The translations under genes were made by a program, and so were the position numbers. 64,000 bases of DNA from Deltaproteobacteria bacterium (lineage in GTDB: Bacteria; Myxococcota; JADLHZ01): positions 1 through 64,000 of the forward strand of contig JADLHZ010000067.1 in assembly GCA_020848545.1 (NCBI GenBank), written 5' to 3'. Under the pieces are notes generated by a model. It searched no databases, was not told where the DNA came from, and saw only the letters and a program-made list of their open reading frames with translations. Each line of letters opens with the position of its first letter. Positions within the stretch are counted from its first letter, which is position 1. Positions 45,141 to 53,977 of this stretch are shown piece after piece.

Positions 45141-46109
45141 TCAGGCGCTGCGCGCTGCCCGCGGAAAAAACGCGAGGTACGCCTTCGCCGCCACCGCGCC
45201 GCGGGGCTCGAATACGATTTTCACATGGTTGATCCCACGCCGCACTTCGTCGCTCCGCCCGTGCCAGGCGAGGATGGCCGCGCGCTCGTCGTCGCGACAG
45301 AGGCCGCGCGCCACGAGGCGATCGAAGAGCGCGATGAACGCCGCCGCCTCCATCTTTCCTTCTTGGCCGTAGAGCTCGACGCCGACGCGATCGCCGACGC
45401 TGCCGTCGACGTCGAGCGAGAGCAGGACCGTGGTGCCAGCGTGCGGCAGGAGCTCCGAGAGCACCTCGGCGAGCGCCGCCGGCGACCCGCTCCACCCGAG
45501 CCGCGCGAGCGCCGCAGGGATCTCCGGGCCAGGGAGCTGCGCGCAAAGACGAAACGCCGTCGTCTCACGCGCGAGCATGAAGCCCACCTGCGGCACGATC
45601 GCGCCCGGCGGCAACGCATCCAAGATCCGCGGCAACGCATTGGTTCGCGCACGCGCAGAGAGGATCGAGCGCGTGCTCTCGACGAGGTGGCCGAACGCCG
45701 CGCGGGCGCCGGCGCCGATCCCGTGCGCGACAGGCCGAATGAACACGCTCGGCGCGGCCGCCGGCGCGGCGCTCGTGTCGAGCTCGAGCCAAATGTTTCG
45801 GATCGCGCCTTGAAGCGGTGCGCGCTGCCAAGCATCGAAGAGCGCGAGAACGGGCGCCCACGCAGGCGCGCCGCCTACGCTCGGCGAGAGGATCGCATGG
45901 GAGCGCTCGGCGTCGTTCACCGAGAACAGAAAGTCGACGCCTTCGCCGCCGAAGCGATACTCGAAGCCGTAGCTCTTGCTGAGCTCGCGCGGGAGCTGCT
46001 CGGCGACGCCCACGACCTTCGCGAAGCTTCTGTCGGTGACGAGCGCTCCGAGCGCCGGCCGTACCGCCTCGATCAGGGCGCGCATCGATGGCTTCGTCGT
46101 CTTTGGCAA
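45141..46109 (-). CDS. Conserved-looking protein of unknown function
   Basis: A 322-residue soluble protein that I cannot assign. It has an internal IWLELDTSAAP segment, PPGAIVPQVGFMLARE, and a C-terminal NHVKIVFEPRGAVAAKAYLAF motif. From memory only, a similar H-x-K-I-V-x-x-P ... A-K-A-Y ending occurs in uncharacterised proteins near natural-product clusters of cyanobacteria; I could not verify this. Convergent with the 942-residue gene (6 bp gap) and divergent from the oxidase gene (38 bp), so it interrupts the surrounding plus-strand genes. Confidence 0.6.
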   Translation of the reverse strand: MPKTTKPSMRALIEAVRPALGALVTDRSFAKVVGVAEQLPRELSKSYGFEYRFGGEGVDFLFSVNDAERSHAILSPSVGGAPAWAPVLALFDAWQRAPLQGAIRNIWLELDTSAAPAAAPSVFIRPVAHGIGAGARAAFGHLVESTRSILSARARTNALPRILDALPPGAIVPQVGFMLARETTAFRLCAQLPGPEIPAALARLGWSGSPAALAEVLSELLPHAGTTVLLSLDVDGSVGDRVGVELYGQEGKMEAAAFIALFDRLVARGLCRDDERAAILAWHGRSDEVRRGINHVKIVFEPRGAVAAKAYLAFFPRAARSA

Positions 46110-46147
46110 CCTGCGAAGAATAGTCGATCGGCGGGAGCAGGAGAAGT

Positions 46148-47419
46148 ATGAGTCGCGGGATGCTGCGCGATCTGCAAGCGGTGACGGCCGGACGCGTCTA
46201 CGATCGCAGCGCCTTCGTCGTCGTCGAGCCGGCGCACAGGGACGACGTCAGCGCTGTCGCCCGCTTCTGCTCCGCGCGCGGCGTGGCGTTGTCGACGCTC
46301 GGCACCGGCCACGCGCAGCGGCCGCACGCGTTGTTCAATGGCGGCGTCGTCCTCGACATGCGCGCGCTGAACGCGATCGTGCGCGTCGATGAGGAAGCGA
46401 TCGTCGCCGGCGCCGGCGCGCGCTGGTTCGAGATCGCCGACGCTGCGCTCGCGATCGATCGGGCGCCGCCCGTGCTGCCAACTTGCCTCGAGCTCAGCAT
46501 CGGCGGCACGCACGCGACCGGCGGCATCGGCGTCGCGTCGTTTCGCCACGGCCAGCAGATCGATCACTGCCTCGCGCTCGACGTCGTCATGGCGAACGGC
46601 GAACAAACGACCTGCACCCCCGGCGACGCGCTCTTCCTCGCGTGCCTTGGCGGGCTCGGCCAGTGCGCGATCATCACTCAGGTGACGCACGCGCTGCGAC
46701 CCGTCGCACGCGACTCCCGAGAGTACCGGCTGAGCTACAGCGACCACGCCGCGTTTGCCGCCGACTGCGCAACGCTCGCCGACGAACCTGACGTCGAGGC
46801 GATCGATGCGCAGGCCGTGCCGGACGGGCGCTTTCAGATCCTGGTCCGTCGCGAGGGCCCGGCGCTCCACGCGTCGCACGCGGCGTTCATCGAGCGTCGA
46901 TCGGCGCGCGCGGGCATGCACCGCGATCGGCCGACGAAGGTGGCGCTCCTGCCAGATACCCCGACGACCGACGCGTTCCTTCCGCTGATCGGGGCGTGGG
47001 ACGAGCACTTCGTGCCTGCGAACGCGGCGCCCGATGTGACGCGGGCCATGTTGTCCCTCGTCCCCTCCGACTGGCTCGCCCGCGGCCACGTGCTCCTTTG
47101 GCAGCTCGCCGCGCGCGGGTCACCGCCATTCATGCCGCGGCCGCCGGGCGATCGCCTCGCGTTGATCAGTGTGCGCGCGCCGACCGATGCGGTCGATCTC
47201 ACGGCGATGGCCGGCATCAGTGAAGTCGCGCGCGAAGCCGGGGGCACCCGCTACGTCTCTCGCTATCGGGCGGCGGATCGCAGTACCTGGAGCGCGCACT
47301 TTGGCGCTGGGTGGCCAACGGTGAACGCGCTGAAGCGGCGCTTCGATCCGCAGGGCATCTTGAACGGCGGCGTCATCGCGTATGAAGAAGACCAGCGCAG
47401 TGAGGGACAACATGGGTGA
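46148..47419 (+). CDS. FAD-linked oxidase (PCMH/BBE-like)
   Basis: A 423-residue flavoprotein oxidase of the vanillyl-alcohol/6-hydroxynicotine oxidase type. FVVVEPAHRDDVSAVARFC, GTGHAQRP and GVVLDMRALNAI form the FAD-binding half. LSIGGTHATGGIGVASFRHG is the second FAD segment and FDPQGILNGG the typical C-terminus. His in GHAQ is the position often used for covalent flavin. Substrate unknown. It is the first gene of a tight four-gene run, overlapping the next gene by 8 bp. Confidence 0.85.
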   Translation: MSRGMLRDLQAVTAGRVYDRSAFVVVEPAHRDDVSAVARFCSARGVALSTLGTGHAQRPHALFNGGVVLDMRALNAIVRVDEEAIVAGAGARWFEIADAALAIDRAPPVLPTCLELSIGGTHATGGIGVASFRHGQQIDHCLALDVVMANGEQTTCTPGDALFLACLGGLGQCAIITQVTHALRPVARDSREYRLSYSDHAAFAADCATLADEPDVEAIDAQAVPDGRFQILVRREGPALHASHAAFIERRSARAGMHRDRPTKVALLPDTPTTDAFLPLIGAWDEHFVPANAAPDVTRAMLSLVPSDWLARGHVLLWQLAARGSPPFMPRPPGDRLALISVRAPTDAVDLTAMAGISEVAREAGGTRYVSRYRAADRSTWSAHFGAGWPTVNALKRRFDPQGILNGGVIAYEEDQRSEGQHG

Positions 47420-47873
47420 GATCGCGATCGTGAAGGACGGCGGCGTGGGCGCAGCGACGAGCGGTCCGTTGATCCTCATCGCCACCGGGACGCGCGACAT
47501 CTCCGACGCCGCGTGGCAGCAGCTTTGGGAAGACATCGCCAAGCTACGGAAGAAGCAAGGCGTGCTCGCAGCGGTGCTCGTACATGCGCCGAAGAAGCAC
47601 CCCACCCTCGCGCAGCAGGAGCTCGCGCAGAAGCAGCACGCGAAGACGCTCGGCCTCCCCGCCGGTGCGCGCTCGGCCGTACTCTTCGCCAAGGCGAAGC
47701 GGGCGTCGACCGCGACGAAGGCGGCGACGTTCTGGAGCAGCGGCGAGATCGAGCTGCGCTGCTTTCCTCCCGACGCCGCCGACGCCGCGCTCGCGTGGCT
47801 GAAAGAGAAGGCCGCGTTCGATCCGGCCGACGCCAAAACCATGCTGGCGAAGCTCGCCGCGGCTATCAATTGA
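47412..47873 (+). CDS. STAS/SpoIIAA-like small protein
   Basis: A 153-residue protein. The pattern of a beta strand (LILIATGTRDIS), WQQLWEDIAKLRKKQG helix, VLAAVLVHAPKK strand and the ending CFPPDAADAALAWLKE fits the SpoIIAA-like STAS fold, where the final A-x-x-W-L helix is typical. The start ATG 47412 has a GAGG ribosome-binding site; a longer frame from 47382 is possible. No phosphorylatable Ser motif was identified. Its role next to the TPR and HDP genes is unknown. Confidence 0.6.
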   Translation: MGEIAIVKDGGVGAATSGPLILIATGTRDISDAAWQQLWEDIAKLRKKQGVLAAVLVHAPKKHPTLAQQELAQKQHAKTLGLPAGARSAVLFAKAKRASTATKAATFWSSGEIELRCFPPDAADAALAWLKEKAAFDPADAKTMLAKLAAAIN

Positions 47874-47875
47874 TC

Positions 47876-48385
47876 ATGACGGATCCTCAGCGCGCGCGGC
47901 TCAGGACGCTCCTCGCCGAGCGTCGCGCCGCCCGAGAGACCGAACTGCAGAAAGTGGCGCAAGGCTCGGCGACGCCAGCCGCGATGCTCGACCTGCGGCC
48001 GATCGACGCGCCCGGTTTTTTGGCGTTCGCGGTCGAGCTCCTGGCCGAGAACGACGTCGACAACGCGTTGGCTGCAGCGGAGCTCGCGACGGCGGCCGAT
48101 CCCAAATCGTACGACGCGTGGATGGCGCTGGGCGCGGCCCGCGCTCGCAGCAAGCAAGAAGCGGCGGCGCTGCACGCATACGCGCACGCGGCCGGGCTGC
48201 GTGCGGATGACGTTCGCCTCTGGTGCGACGTCGGCGAGCTCAAGCTCAGCTTGCTCGACTACAAAGGCGCTGCGCAGGCGCTCTCCCGCGCGATCGATCT
48301 CGATCCGAAGGCACAGACGCCGGCCGGCAAGCGTGCGCAAGCCCTCGTGGCGAAGGCCTGGGCCAAGGCGGAGAAGCGTGGCTGA
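47876..48385 (+). CDS. TPR protein resembling class II secretion chaperones
   Basis: A 169-residue cytoplasmic protein: a charged N-terminal helix (MTDPQRARLRTLLAERRAARE), then three TPR-like units. These are FAVELLAENDVDNALAAAEL, DAWMALGAARARSKQEAAALH and LWCDVGELKLSLLDYKGAAQA. Size, TPR number and the A-x-L-x-L-L-D-Y-K-G-A segment resemble SycD/LcrH-type chaperones of type III translocators. Plain TPR scaffolds can look the same. It lies 2 bp after the STAS-like gene and overlaps the HDP paralogue by 8 bp, arguing for a joint function. Confidence 0.7.
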   Translation: MTDPQRARLRTLLAERRAARETELQKVAQGSATPAAMLDLRPIDAPGFLAFAVELLAENDVDNALAAAELATAADPKSYDAWMALGAARARSKQEAAALHAYAHAAGLRADDVRLWCDVGELKLSLLDYKGAAQALSRAIDLDPKAQTPAGKRAQALVAKAWAKAEKRG

Positions 48386-48854
48386 CGACAAGAACAAGAT
48401 CGCCGGCTGGCTCGACGCGCTCGACGAAGGCACGAGCGACGCTCCAGCCGGAGATCACGTGAAGAGCGCCGTCGCGATCAACCCAAACCTCGTGCGCGAG
48501 AAGCAACAAGCCGAGCTCATGCGCGAGCTCGAGTCGGCACAGAAGAGCGACAAGGACATCCTCGCCGGGCTCGCGGGCGCCGACATCACGAAGACGATCT
48601 TCTCGCTCGAGCAGCGCTTCCGCACCGAGCGCGCCGCGCTGCGACAAAAGATCGCCCGCGCGCAGCAGCAAGCCAAGGAGCTGCCGCAGAAGACCCTCGA
48701 CAAGGTGATCACGGCGATCCTCACCCACGATCCGAACATGGCGGCCCCAAAGACCCTGACGGCGCTGCAGCAGAAGAGGGGCTTCCTCGATCTCATCGGC
48801 TTCTCGGCGCGCAAGGTGATCGATCGCCAGATGCAAGACGAGAAGCGGCGCTGA
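48378..48854 (+). CDS. Small charged helical protein, HDP family (paralogue B)
   Basis: A 158-residue protein from GTG 48378. N-terminal DHVKSAVAINPNL (26-38) matches EHLKQIVRMNPAM of the protein at 41757. The C-terminal half shares SLEQRF, ALR, IL-x-HDP, PKT, AL-x2-K and IGFS with it. The middle is a Gln/Lys-rich coiled coil (RQKIARAQQQAKELPQK). Last of the oxidase, STAS-like, TPR, HDP run. Unrecognised family; the shared cores suggest each paralogue binds a similar partner. Confidence 0.8.
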   Translation: MADDKNKIAGWLDALDEGTSDAPAGDHVKSAVAINPNLVREKQQAELMRELESAQKSDKDILAGLAGADITKTIFSLEQRFRTERAALRQKIARAQQQAKELPQKTLDKVITAILTHDPNMAAPKTLTALQQKRGFLDLIGFSARKVIDRQMQDEKRR

Positions 48855-48900
48855 TCGCACCTCGTTGCATCGGACGGCCCTTGCGCGTAGCTTTCTGGCG

Positions 48901-49920
48901 ATGACGGTCGCCCGAGAACCCGACTCCGCCGACAACCCGCACGACACGCTGATCAAGCTGCTGACCTTGAGCCGCACGCTGCTGTCGACGCGCGAGCTCG
49001 ACAAGCTCCTCGGCCTCATCGTGCGCGCGTTCCTGCAGCTCACCGAGGCCGATCGCGCATACCTTTTGCTCACGCAGGAGGACGGCACGCTGAAGGCCGT
49101 GCACGGCGAGGCGAAGAACGGCCAGATCATCAGCGTCTCCGAGGCGCGCATCTCGAGCCTCGCCCAGCAAGTGGCGGCGAGCGGCGTGCCTGTCTACAGC
49201 ACGAACGTCGACATCGATCAGAAGCTCGGCACGCGCGCGTCGATCTCCGAGCTCGGGCTGCATATGGTGGTGTCGGTGGCGCTCAAAGGGCCGACCGGGA
49301 TCGTCGGCGCCATCTACGCCGACGGCAAGTCCACGCTCGACACCGTCTTCACCTCGGCCAATCGCCGGGCGCTCGAGGCGCTCGCCGATCACGCCGGCGC
49401 CGCGATCGAGAACGCGCGCCTGTTCGAAGGCGCGATCCGCGATCCGCTGACCGCCCTCTTCAGCTTCGGTTTCTTCCAAGTGCGCCTCGGCGAGCTCTGC
49501 GAAGGCAAGTCGCACCTCGCCGCCGGCACCAACGCCTACGTCGCGCTCCTCGATCTCGAGGACATGCTCGGGATCGCCGCGCGCCTCGGCCCGCAGGCGG
49601 CGGACGACACGCTGCGCGCGGTGGCGGCGCACGTGAGCAGCAGGCTCTCCCCGCCGGAGTTCGGCGCCCGCGTCGGCACCAGCGGCCTCGGCATGTGCTT
49701 CTCGGAGGCGTCGGACGAGCGCGCCAAGGCCAGGATCGACCGCTTGGTCGAGGAGACGAAGACCATGCGTGTCGCCGGCATCGCCGATCCCGTGACCGTG
49801 CGCTTGGTCGTCGGCGCCGCGGCGATCAGCAAGCGCCTCGACGCCACGCTCTCGGCGGTTCAGCGCGCGCTGCGCGAAGCGGCGAACGCAGCGAGCGGCA
49901 TCGTCTTCGTGGGCAGCTGA
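48901..49920 (+). CDS. GAF-domain protein with degenerate GGDEF-like domain
   Basis: A 339-residue cytoplasmic signalling protein. A GAF sensor occupies residues 20-180 (LLGLIVRAFLQLTEADRAYLLLTQEDG, ALEALADHAGAAIENARLFE). It is followed by DPLTALFSFGFFQVRL, like the start of a diguanylate cyclase domain. Where G-G-D/E-E-F is expected the sequence reads ARVGTSGLGMCF, so the active site is lost. A regulatory or structural role is likely. ATG 48901 is preferred; an upstream start at 48865 adds 12 residues. The next gene overlaps the stop codon. Confidence 0.75.
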   Translation: MTVAREPDSADNPHDTLIKLLTLSRTLLSTRELDKLLGLIVRAFLQLTEADRAYLLLTQEDGTLKAVHGEAKNGQIISVSEARISSLAQQVAASGVPVYSTNVDIDQKLGTRASISELGLHMVVSVALKGPTGIVGAIYADGKSTLDTVFTSANRRALEALADHAGAAIENARLFEGAIRDPLTALFSFGFFQVRLGELCEGKSHLAAGTNAYVALLDLEDMLGIAARLGPQAADDTLRAVAAHVSSRLSPPEFGARVGTSGLGMCFSEASDERAKARIDRLVEETKTMRVAGIADPVTVRLVVGAAAISKRLDATLSAVQRALREAANAASGIVFVGS

Positions 49921-50309
49921 TGCGCGTGGGCCGCGTGGTGCACCGGAGCGCCGCGCCGGACGAGCGGCAGGTGATCTGCGTCGACGAGGCGATGCTGCCC
50001 GCGATCGCCGGCCTCGATGCGTACAGCCATTGGATCGTCGTGTTTCAGACCGTGGTCAGCGCGCGGCTCGATCGTCGCGACGCGAGCGGCGGCAGCTTCG
50101 GCGTCTGCGCGACGCGTTCGCGCGAACGGCCGAGCGGCCTCGGCGTGAGCGTCGTCGAGTACCTGCGCAGGGACGACGAGCTCCTCTATGTGAGCGGGCT
50201 CGCGGCGCTCGTCGGCGATGCTGTGTTGGACATTCAGCCGTACGTCGCCACGATGGACGCGGTGCCGCTGGCGGTCTCGGTGCCGACGGCATTCGACACG
50301 AAGGACTGA
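49920..50309 (+). CDS. TrmO-like (TsaA domain) methyltransferase family protein
   Basis: A 129-residue protein with the TrmO beta-barrel signature: YSHWIVVFQ, VCATRSRERPSGLGVSVVEYL, LYVSGLAALVGDAVLDIQPYV. TrmO enzymes methylate tRNA N6-threonylcarbamoyladenosine using SAM. The usual R-P-N-P-I-G-L is R-P-S-G-L-G-V here, so activity is not assured. Start ATG 49920 shares a base with the previous stop. Confidence 0.75.
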   Translation: MRVGRVVHRSAAPDERQVICVDEAMLPAIAGLDAYSHWIVVFQTVVSARLDRRDASGGSFGVCATRSRERPSGLGVSVVEYLRRDDELLYVSGLAALVGDAVLDIQPYVATMDAVPLAVSVPTAFDTKD

Positions 50310-50311
50310 AG

Positions 50312-50713
50312 ATGTGGAGCGCTCTTTCGAGACATCAGAATTTCGCCTTGCTGGTGCTGCGCGTCGTGCTCGGCGGCATGTTCATCATGCACGGCTTTCC
50401 GAAGATCATCGGCGGCCCTGAGAAGTGGCAGAAGATCGGCAGCGCCATGGACTACGCCGGCGTGCACTCGCTCTATGGCTTCTTCGGCTTCATGGCCGCG
50501 TTCAGCGAGTTCTTCGGCGGCATCGCCGTCGTGCTCGGCGTGATGTTTCGTCCGGCGGCGCTGCTCATGGCGACGACGATGACGGTCGCGGCGCTGATGC
50601 ACCTCGGAAAGGGCGACGGCGTGCTCGGAGCCGCGCACGCGATCGAGGTCGGCGCCGTGTTCTTCGCGCTCGTATTCATCGGGCCTGGCGCGCTCAGCCT
50701 GGACAAGAAGTGA
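50312..50713 (+). CDS. DoxX family membrane protein
   Basis: A 133-residue, four-helix membrane protein. ALLVLRVVLGGMFIMHGFPKI is the DoxX family opening, and GFMAAFSEFFGGIAVVLGV carries the conserved E-x-x-G-G. The final helix is VGAVFFALVFIGPGALSL. The family is linked to redox or quinone chemistry in membranes, without a firm reaction. It lies 2 bp after the TrmO-like gene. Confidence 0.9.
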   Translation: MWSALSRHQNFALLVLRVVLGGMFIMHGFPKIIGGPEKWQKIGSAMDYAGVHSLYGFFGFMAAFSEFFGGIAVVLGVMFRPAALLMATTMTVAALMHLGKGDGVLGAAHAIEVGAVFFALVFIGPGALSLDKK

Positions 50714-50719
50714 CACGTC

Positions 50720-53700
50720 TCACTGCAGCGTGAGCACCTCGATCGTGTCGGTGAGGGTCATCTCACCGGCGGCGTCGCAGTCGGTCGCCGCAGCCGCCGG
50801 GTTCGCGACCGGCGTGACCGCGTCGGCCGTGCAAACGACGCCGCCCGCCACGTAGACGAACGGCGGCACGTGCACGCTCGCCGCGTAGGCGCGCCGTCGC
50901 AGCAACGCCCCAGTCGCCACGGCGGCGGGCGCCGGATCCCCCGCCACGTACCCGAACGCGTGCTTGCGTGGGCGCGCCGACGCGAAGAGCCCCGACACGT
51001 TCGGCGAGCTCGTCGTGTTGTCGACCCCGCCGAGCAAGAAGGCGCGTTGGCCGGCGCGGAGAAACGCGAAGCCCGCCTCGACGTCGGTGTTGCGGAGGCC
51101 GGTGAGATCGGATCCAGTGAGCGTGGTCCCGGTGAGACGCGCCACACGGTTCACCTCGGTCGCTTTGACGCCGAGCACGATGTCGACGCGAGTGCCCTCG
51201 TCGCGCGCCGGCGCAAACGCGAAGGCCACCGGCGTGGCGCTCGGAGTCACGGCCGTGGCGCTGGGACCGAGCGCGCCCGACGCGAGCACGTCCACGCGCG
51301 TGACGTCGTTCATCAGCGATCCTGCGAGCGAGGTGCCGTTGTCTGATCCGCCGAAGCTCACGAGCGATCGCGGCCCGAAGTTTCCCGCGACGACGTCGAG
51401 CCCGACGCCCGCGCGCGCGCTCGGCAAGGCTGCCGCCGCCTTGCGGAAATCATAGAGCAAGCCCGGGATGATCGGGATGTCCTTGGGGTTCGGCGTGGCG
51501 TCGGCGCCCACGTCGTCGACGAGATACGTGGCGCCGGCGACGCACGCGGCGTTCGACACGACGTCGGGCGAGGTCGTCGCGACGTAGCCGAACTGAAAGC
51601 TTTCGTCGGGGATGCGCCGCGCGTCGTCGCTGCGAAACACGCGGATCGTCGGGTAACCTTGGTACGGCCCCGGCGCCGGTCCGCACGGTGCCTTCACGCT
51701 GAAGCGCACGCGGCCAGGGGCGGCGAGCGTGACCGTCACGGGATCCGACGGGATCGTCTCGACGAAGCCGTGGGTGCCGTGCTCGGCCGCATAGTAGGCC
51801 GCGATGCGATAGTGGTGCACGCCGGCCGCGAGCACACCGACCGCGTCGACCGTGGGGGCCGCGCTCAGCGTCGGCACGCCGTCCTCTTCGTGCGCGACGC
51901 GCGATTGGAAGATGCCGTCGCGCACGGTCGGCGCGCCGCCGCCGCTCTCGATGCCGCCGGCGACGTAAACGAACGGGCCGTCCGCCACCATGCCATGGCC
52001 GAAGTGCGGCATCGTTTGGCGCGTGTTGACGCCGTCTTGGTTGAAGAAGAAGCCCCACGCGGCGACGTTCTTCGGCAGATTCGGTTGTGGGCCGCGCTCG
52101 AAGCCGACGAAGCGGTGCGCCCGATCGAGCGCGGTGAATTCGTACGAGGTCATGTCCTCGTCGAATGCCACGGTTTGGCGCGGCGTCATGTCGGAGCGAT
52201 CGCTGCCGCCGACGACGTAGAGATATTTTCGTCCCGTCGGATCGACGGCCGTCAGCGCCGCGGCCGCCTTTCGCGCGAGCTTCAGCTTCACGTCGGCGTT
52301 GGCCGCGTCCTTGACGAGTTGCGCGCTCTGCGTGTCCGGCGCGTCGCGATAAACGGCGAGGGGATAGAGATCTTCGTGCGAAAAGGTCTCGCTGCCGACC
52401 GTGCGATCGGCGCGCAAGCGATAAATCCCCGGCGCGATCGACAGGCCGGTCCACGACGCTTCCTGGGTGACGGCGGTGCCGATGCGGCAGCGCAGGCGGT
52501 TCGTGGCCCATGACGACGCTGAGGCGATGGTGGCGCCGGCGAGCGGGATCGGGGTGCCGCCGCCTTCCGGCACGAGCGAGAACTGTGTGGCGTCGAAGCC
52601 GCAGCCGTAGACCGTGAGCGCCGCGCCTGATGCGCCGATCCACTCCTTCGACTTGTGGACGATGCGCGGGATGCTCGCGATGTTCGTCGATCGCAGCGCG
52701 GCAGCTTTCATGCCCGCGACGGCGGCACCACCCGATGCGAACGACAGCACATGCACGTCGTAGGGCCCGCCGCTCGGCGTCGTCGCATCGGCGCGCAGGC
52801 GCACCGCGCTCCGCGATCCGTCCAGGCGCACGTCGTAGCGCAACGGCACGAGCGAGACGGCGAAGGGATCCGGATCGACGTCGACGTAGAACAGGAGCCC
52901 CTGCCCTGCCGCCGCGAAGTTACCGAGCGCGTCGACCAAGAACTTCTCTCCGCTGCTCGCGATCGCGTCCGGCACCATGCGATCGAGCGGCAGCGCCGGC
53001 GTGGCGATCACGAGCGGCGTGCTCAGCGTGGACGTACACGCACCGACCGTGACGCGCACGTCGTGCGATCCCGGCGCGAGCGTGCTCGGCTCGATGGAGG
53101 CGTCGATCTGCAACCCGTCCGGTGTGATCGTGACGCCGCTCGCTTCGACGGCGCCGGCAAAGACGCGCGTGCCAGGAACGAAGCCGGTGCCGGAGATGCG
53201 CAGCGACGCGCGGACAGCGACCGGCACCGCGCCCGTCGCCTGCGGCTGCAGCGCCTGCGTCATCGACAAGAGCGAGGGGCCGGTGAGCAGCGCCGAGGTC
53301 TCGGGCGGAGCGACGACCGCCAGCGGCATCGGCGCGACCGCCTCGCAGCCCGTGCCGTTGCCGACGATGATCGGGTAGGTCATGCCGCTGGCGAGGCCGC
53401 TGGGGATCGTAGCGACGATCTCGGTGCCGGTCGCGTTGATCGCTGTGGTCAGCGGCGCGACGACTCCGGCGAGGCGCGTGGTCGTGCCGGCGAGCGCGCT
53501 GCCCTTGATCGTCACCGTCTGGGGCGTTGCAGGCGCGTCGCACACCGCCGCGCCGACGACCTCGCTCACGATCGGCCGCGCGCGGACGGTGACGCGCTCG
53601 TTCAAGAGCACGCGCTGCGCGCCGCCCGCGCTCTCGACTTCGACCGCGTAGACGCCGGGCGGCACGTTCGCCGACTCGACGTTCGCCTCGACGACCGAGA

Positions 53701-53977
53701 GATCGGCGCGCCAGCTCGCCGCCATGGGAATCGTCACGGTGCCGTTCGTCAGCGTGACCGCCGGCGGGATCACGCGCGAGCCATCGAAGCCGATGCCGGG
53801 AGCGTCGCCTCCGAAGCGCAGCTCGATGCGATCGCCCGCGCACACGTTCGCGACGATCGCCGCCGCATCGAGCACGATCGGCGGCGCCTTCTCGCGCTCG
53901 CTCGTCACGCTCAAGATGCACGCGGCGAGGAGGGCGAAGGGAAGCGCCCGCGCCGCTCGTTCAAAGCAGGAAGACAT
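50720..53977 (-). CDS. Large secreted lipoprotein with IPT/TIG and Kelch-like repeats
   Basis: A 1085-residue protein with a signal peptide ending LLAAC. The N-terminal 400 residues hold several IPT/TIG-like immunoglobulin folds (TVTIKGSALAGTTT, SLRISGTGFVPGTRVFAG, LTVYGCGFDATQ). The C-terminal half has Kelch-like beta-propeller strands (YLYVVGGSDRSD, FVYVAGGIESGGG, FLLGGVDNTTS, FVYVAGGVVC). Probably surface-exposed; ligand unknown. Its start overlaps the outer-membrane protein gene by 17 bp, suggesting translational coupling. Confidence 0.85.
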   Translation of the reverse strand: MSSCFERAARALPFALLAACILSVTSEREKAPPIVLDAAAIVANVCAGDRIELRFGGDAPGIGFDGSRVIPPAVTLTNGTVTIPMAASWRADLSVVEANVESANVPPGVYAVEVESAGGAQRVLLNERVTVRARPIVSEVVGAAVCDAPATPQTVTIKGSALAGTTTRLAGVVAPLTTAINATGTEIVATIPSGLASGMTYPIIVGNGTGCEAVAPMPLAVVAPPETSALLTGPSLLSMTQALQPQATGAVPVAVRASLRISGTGFVPGTRVFAGAVEASGVTITPDGLQIDASIEPSTLAPGSHDVRVTVGACTSTLSTPLVIATPALPLDRMVPDAIASSGEKFLVDALGNFAAAGQGLLFYVDVDPDPFAVSLVPLRYDVRLDGSRSAVRLRADATTPSGGPYDVHVLSFASGGAAVAGMKAAALRSTNIASIPRIVHKSKEWIGASGAALTVYGCGFDATQFSLVPEGGGTPIPLAGATIASASSWATNRLRCRIGTAVTQEASWTGLSIAPGIYRLRADRTVGSETFSHEDLYPLAVYRDAPDTQSAQLVKDAANADVKLKLARKAAAALTAVDPTGRKYLYVVGGSDRSDMTPRQTVAFDEDMTSYEFTALDRAHRFVGFERGPQPNLPKNVAAWGFFFNQDGVNTRQTMPHFGHGMVADGPFVYVAGGIESGGGAPTVRDGIFQSRVAHEEDGVPTLSAAPTVDAVGVLAAGVHHYRIAAYYAAEHGTHGFVETIPSDPVTVTLAAPGRVRFSVKAPCGPAPGPYQGYPTIRVFRSDDARRIPDESFQFGYVATTSPDVVSNAACVAGATYLVDDVGADATPNPKDIPIIPGLLYDFRKAAAALPSARAGVGLDVVAGNFGPRSLVSFGGSDNGTSLAGSLMNDVTRVDVLASGALGPSATAVTPSATPVAFAFAPARDEGTRVDIVLGVKATEVNRVARLTGTTLTGSDLTGLRNTDVEAGFAFLRAGQRAFLLGGVDNTTSSPNVSGLFASARPRKHAFGYVAGDPAPAAVATGALLRRRAYAASVHVPPFVYVAGGVVCTADAVTPVANPAAAATDCDAAGEMTLTDTIEVLTLQ

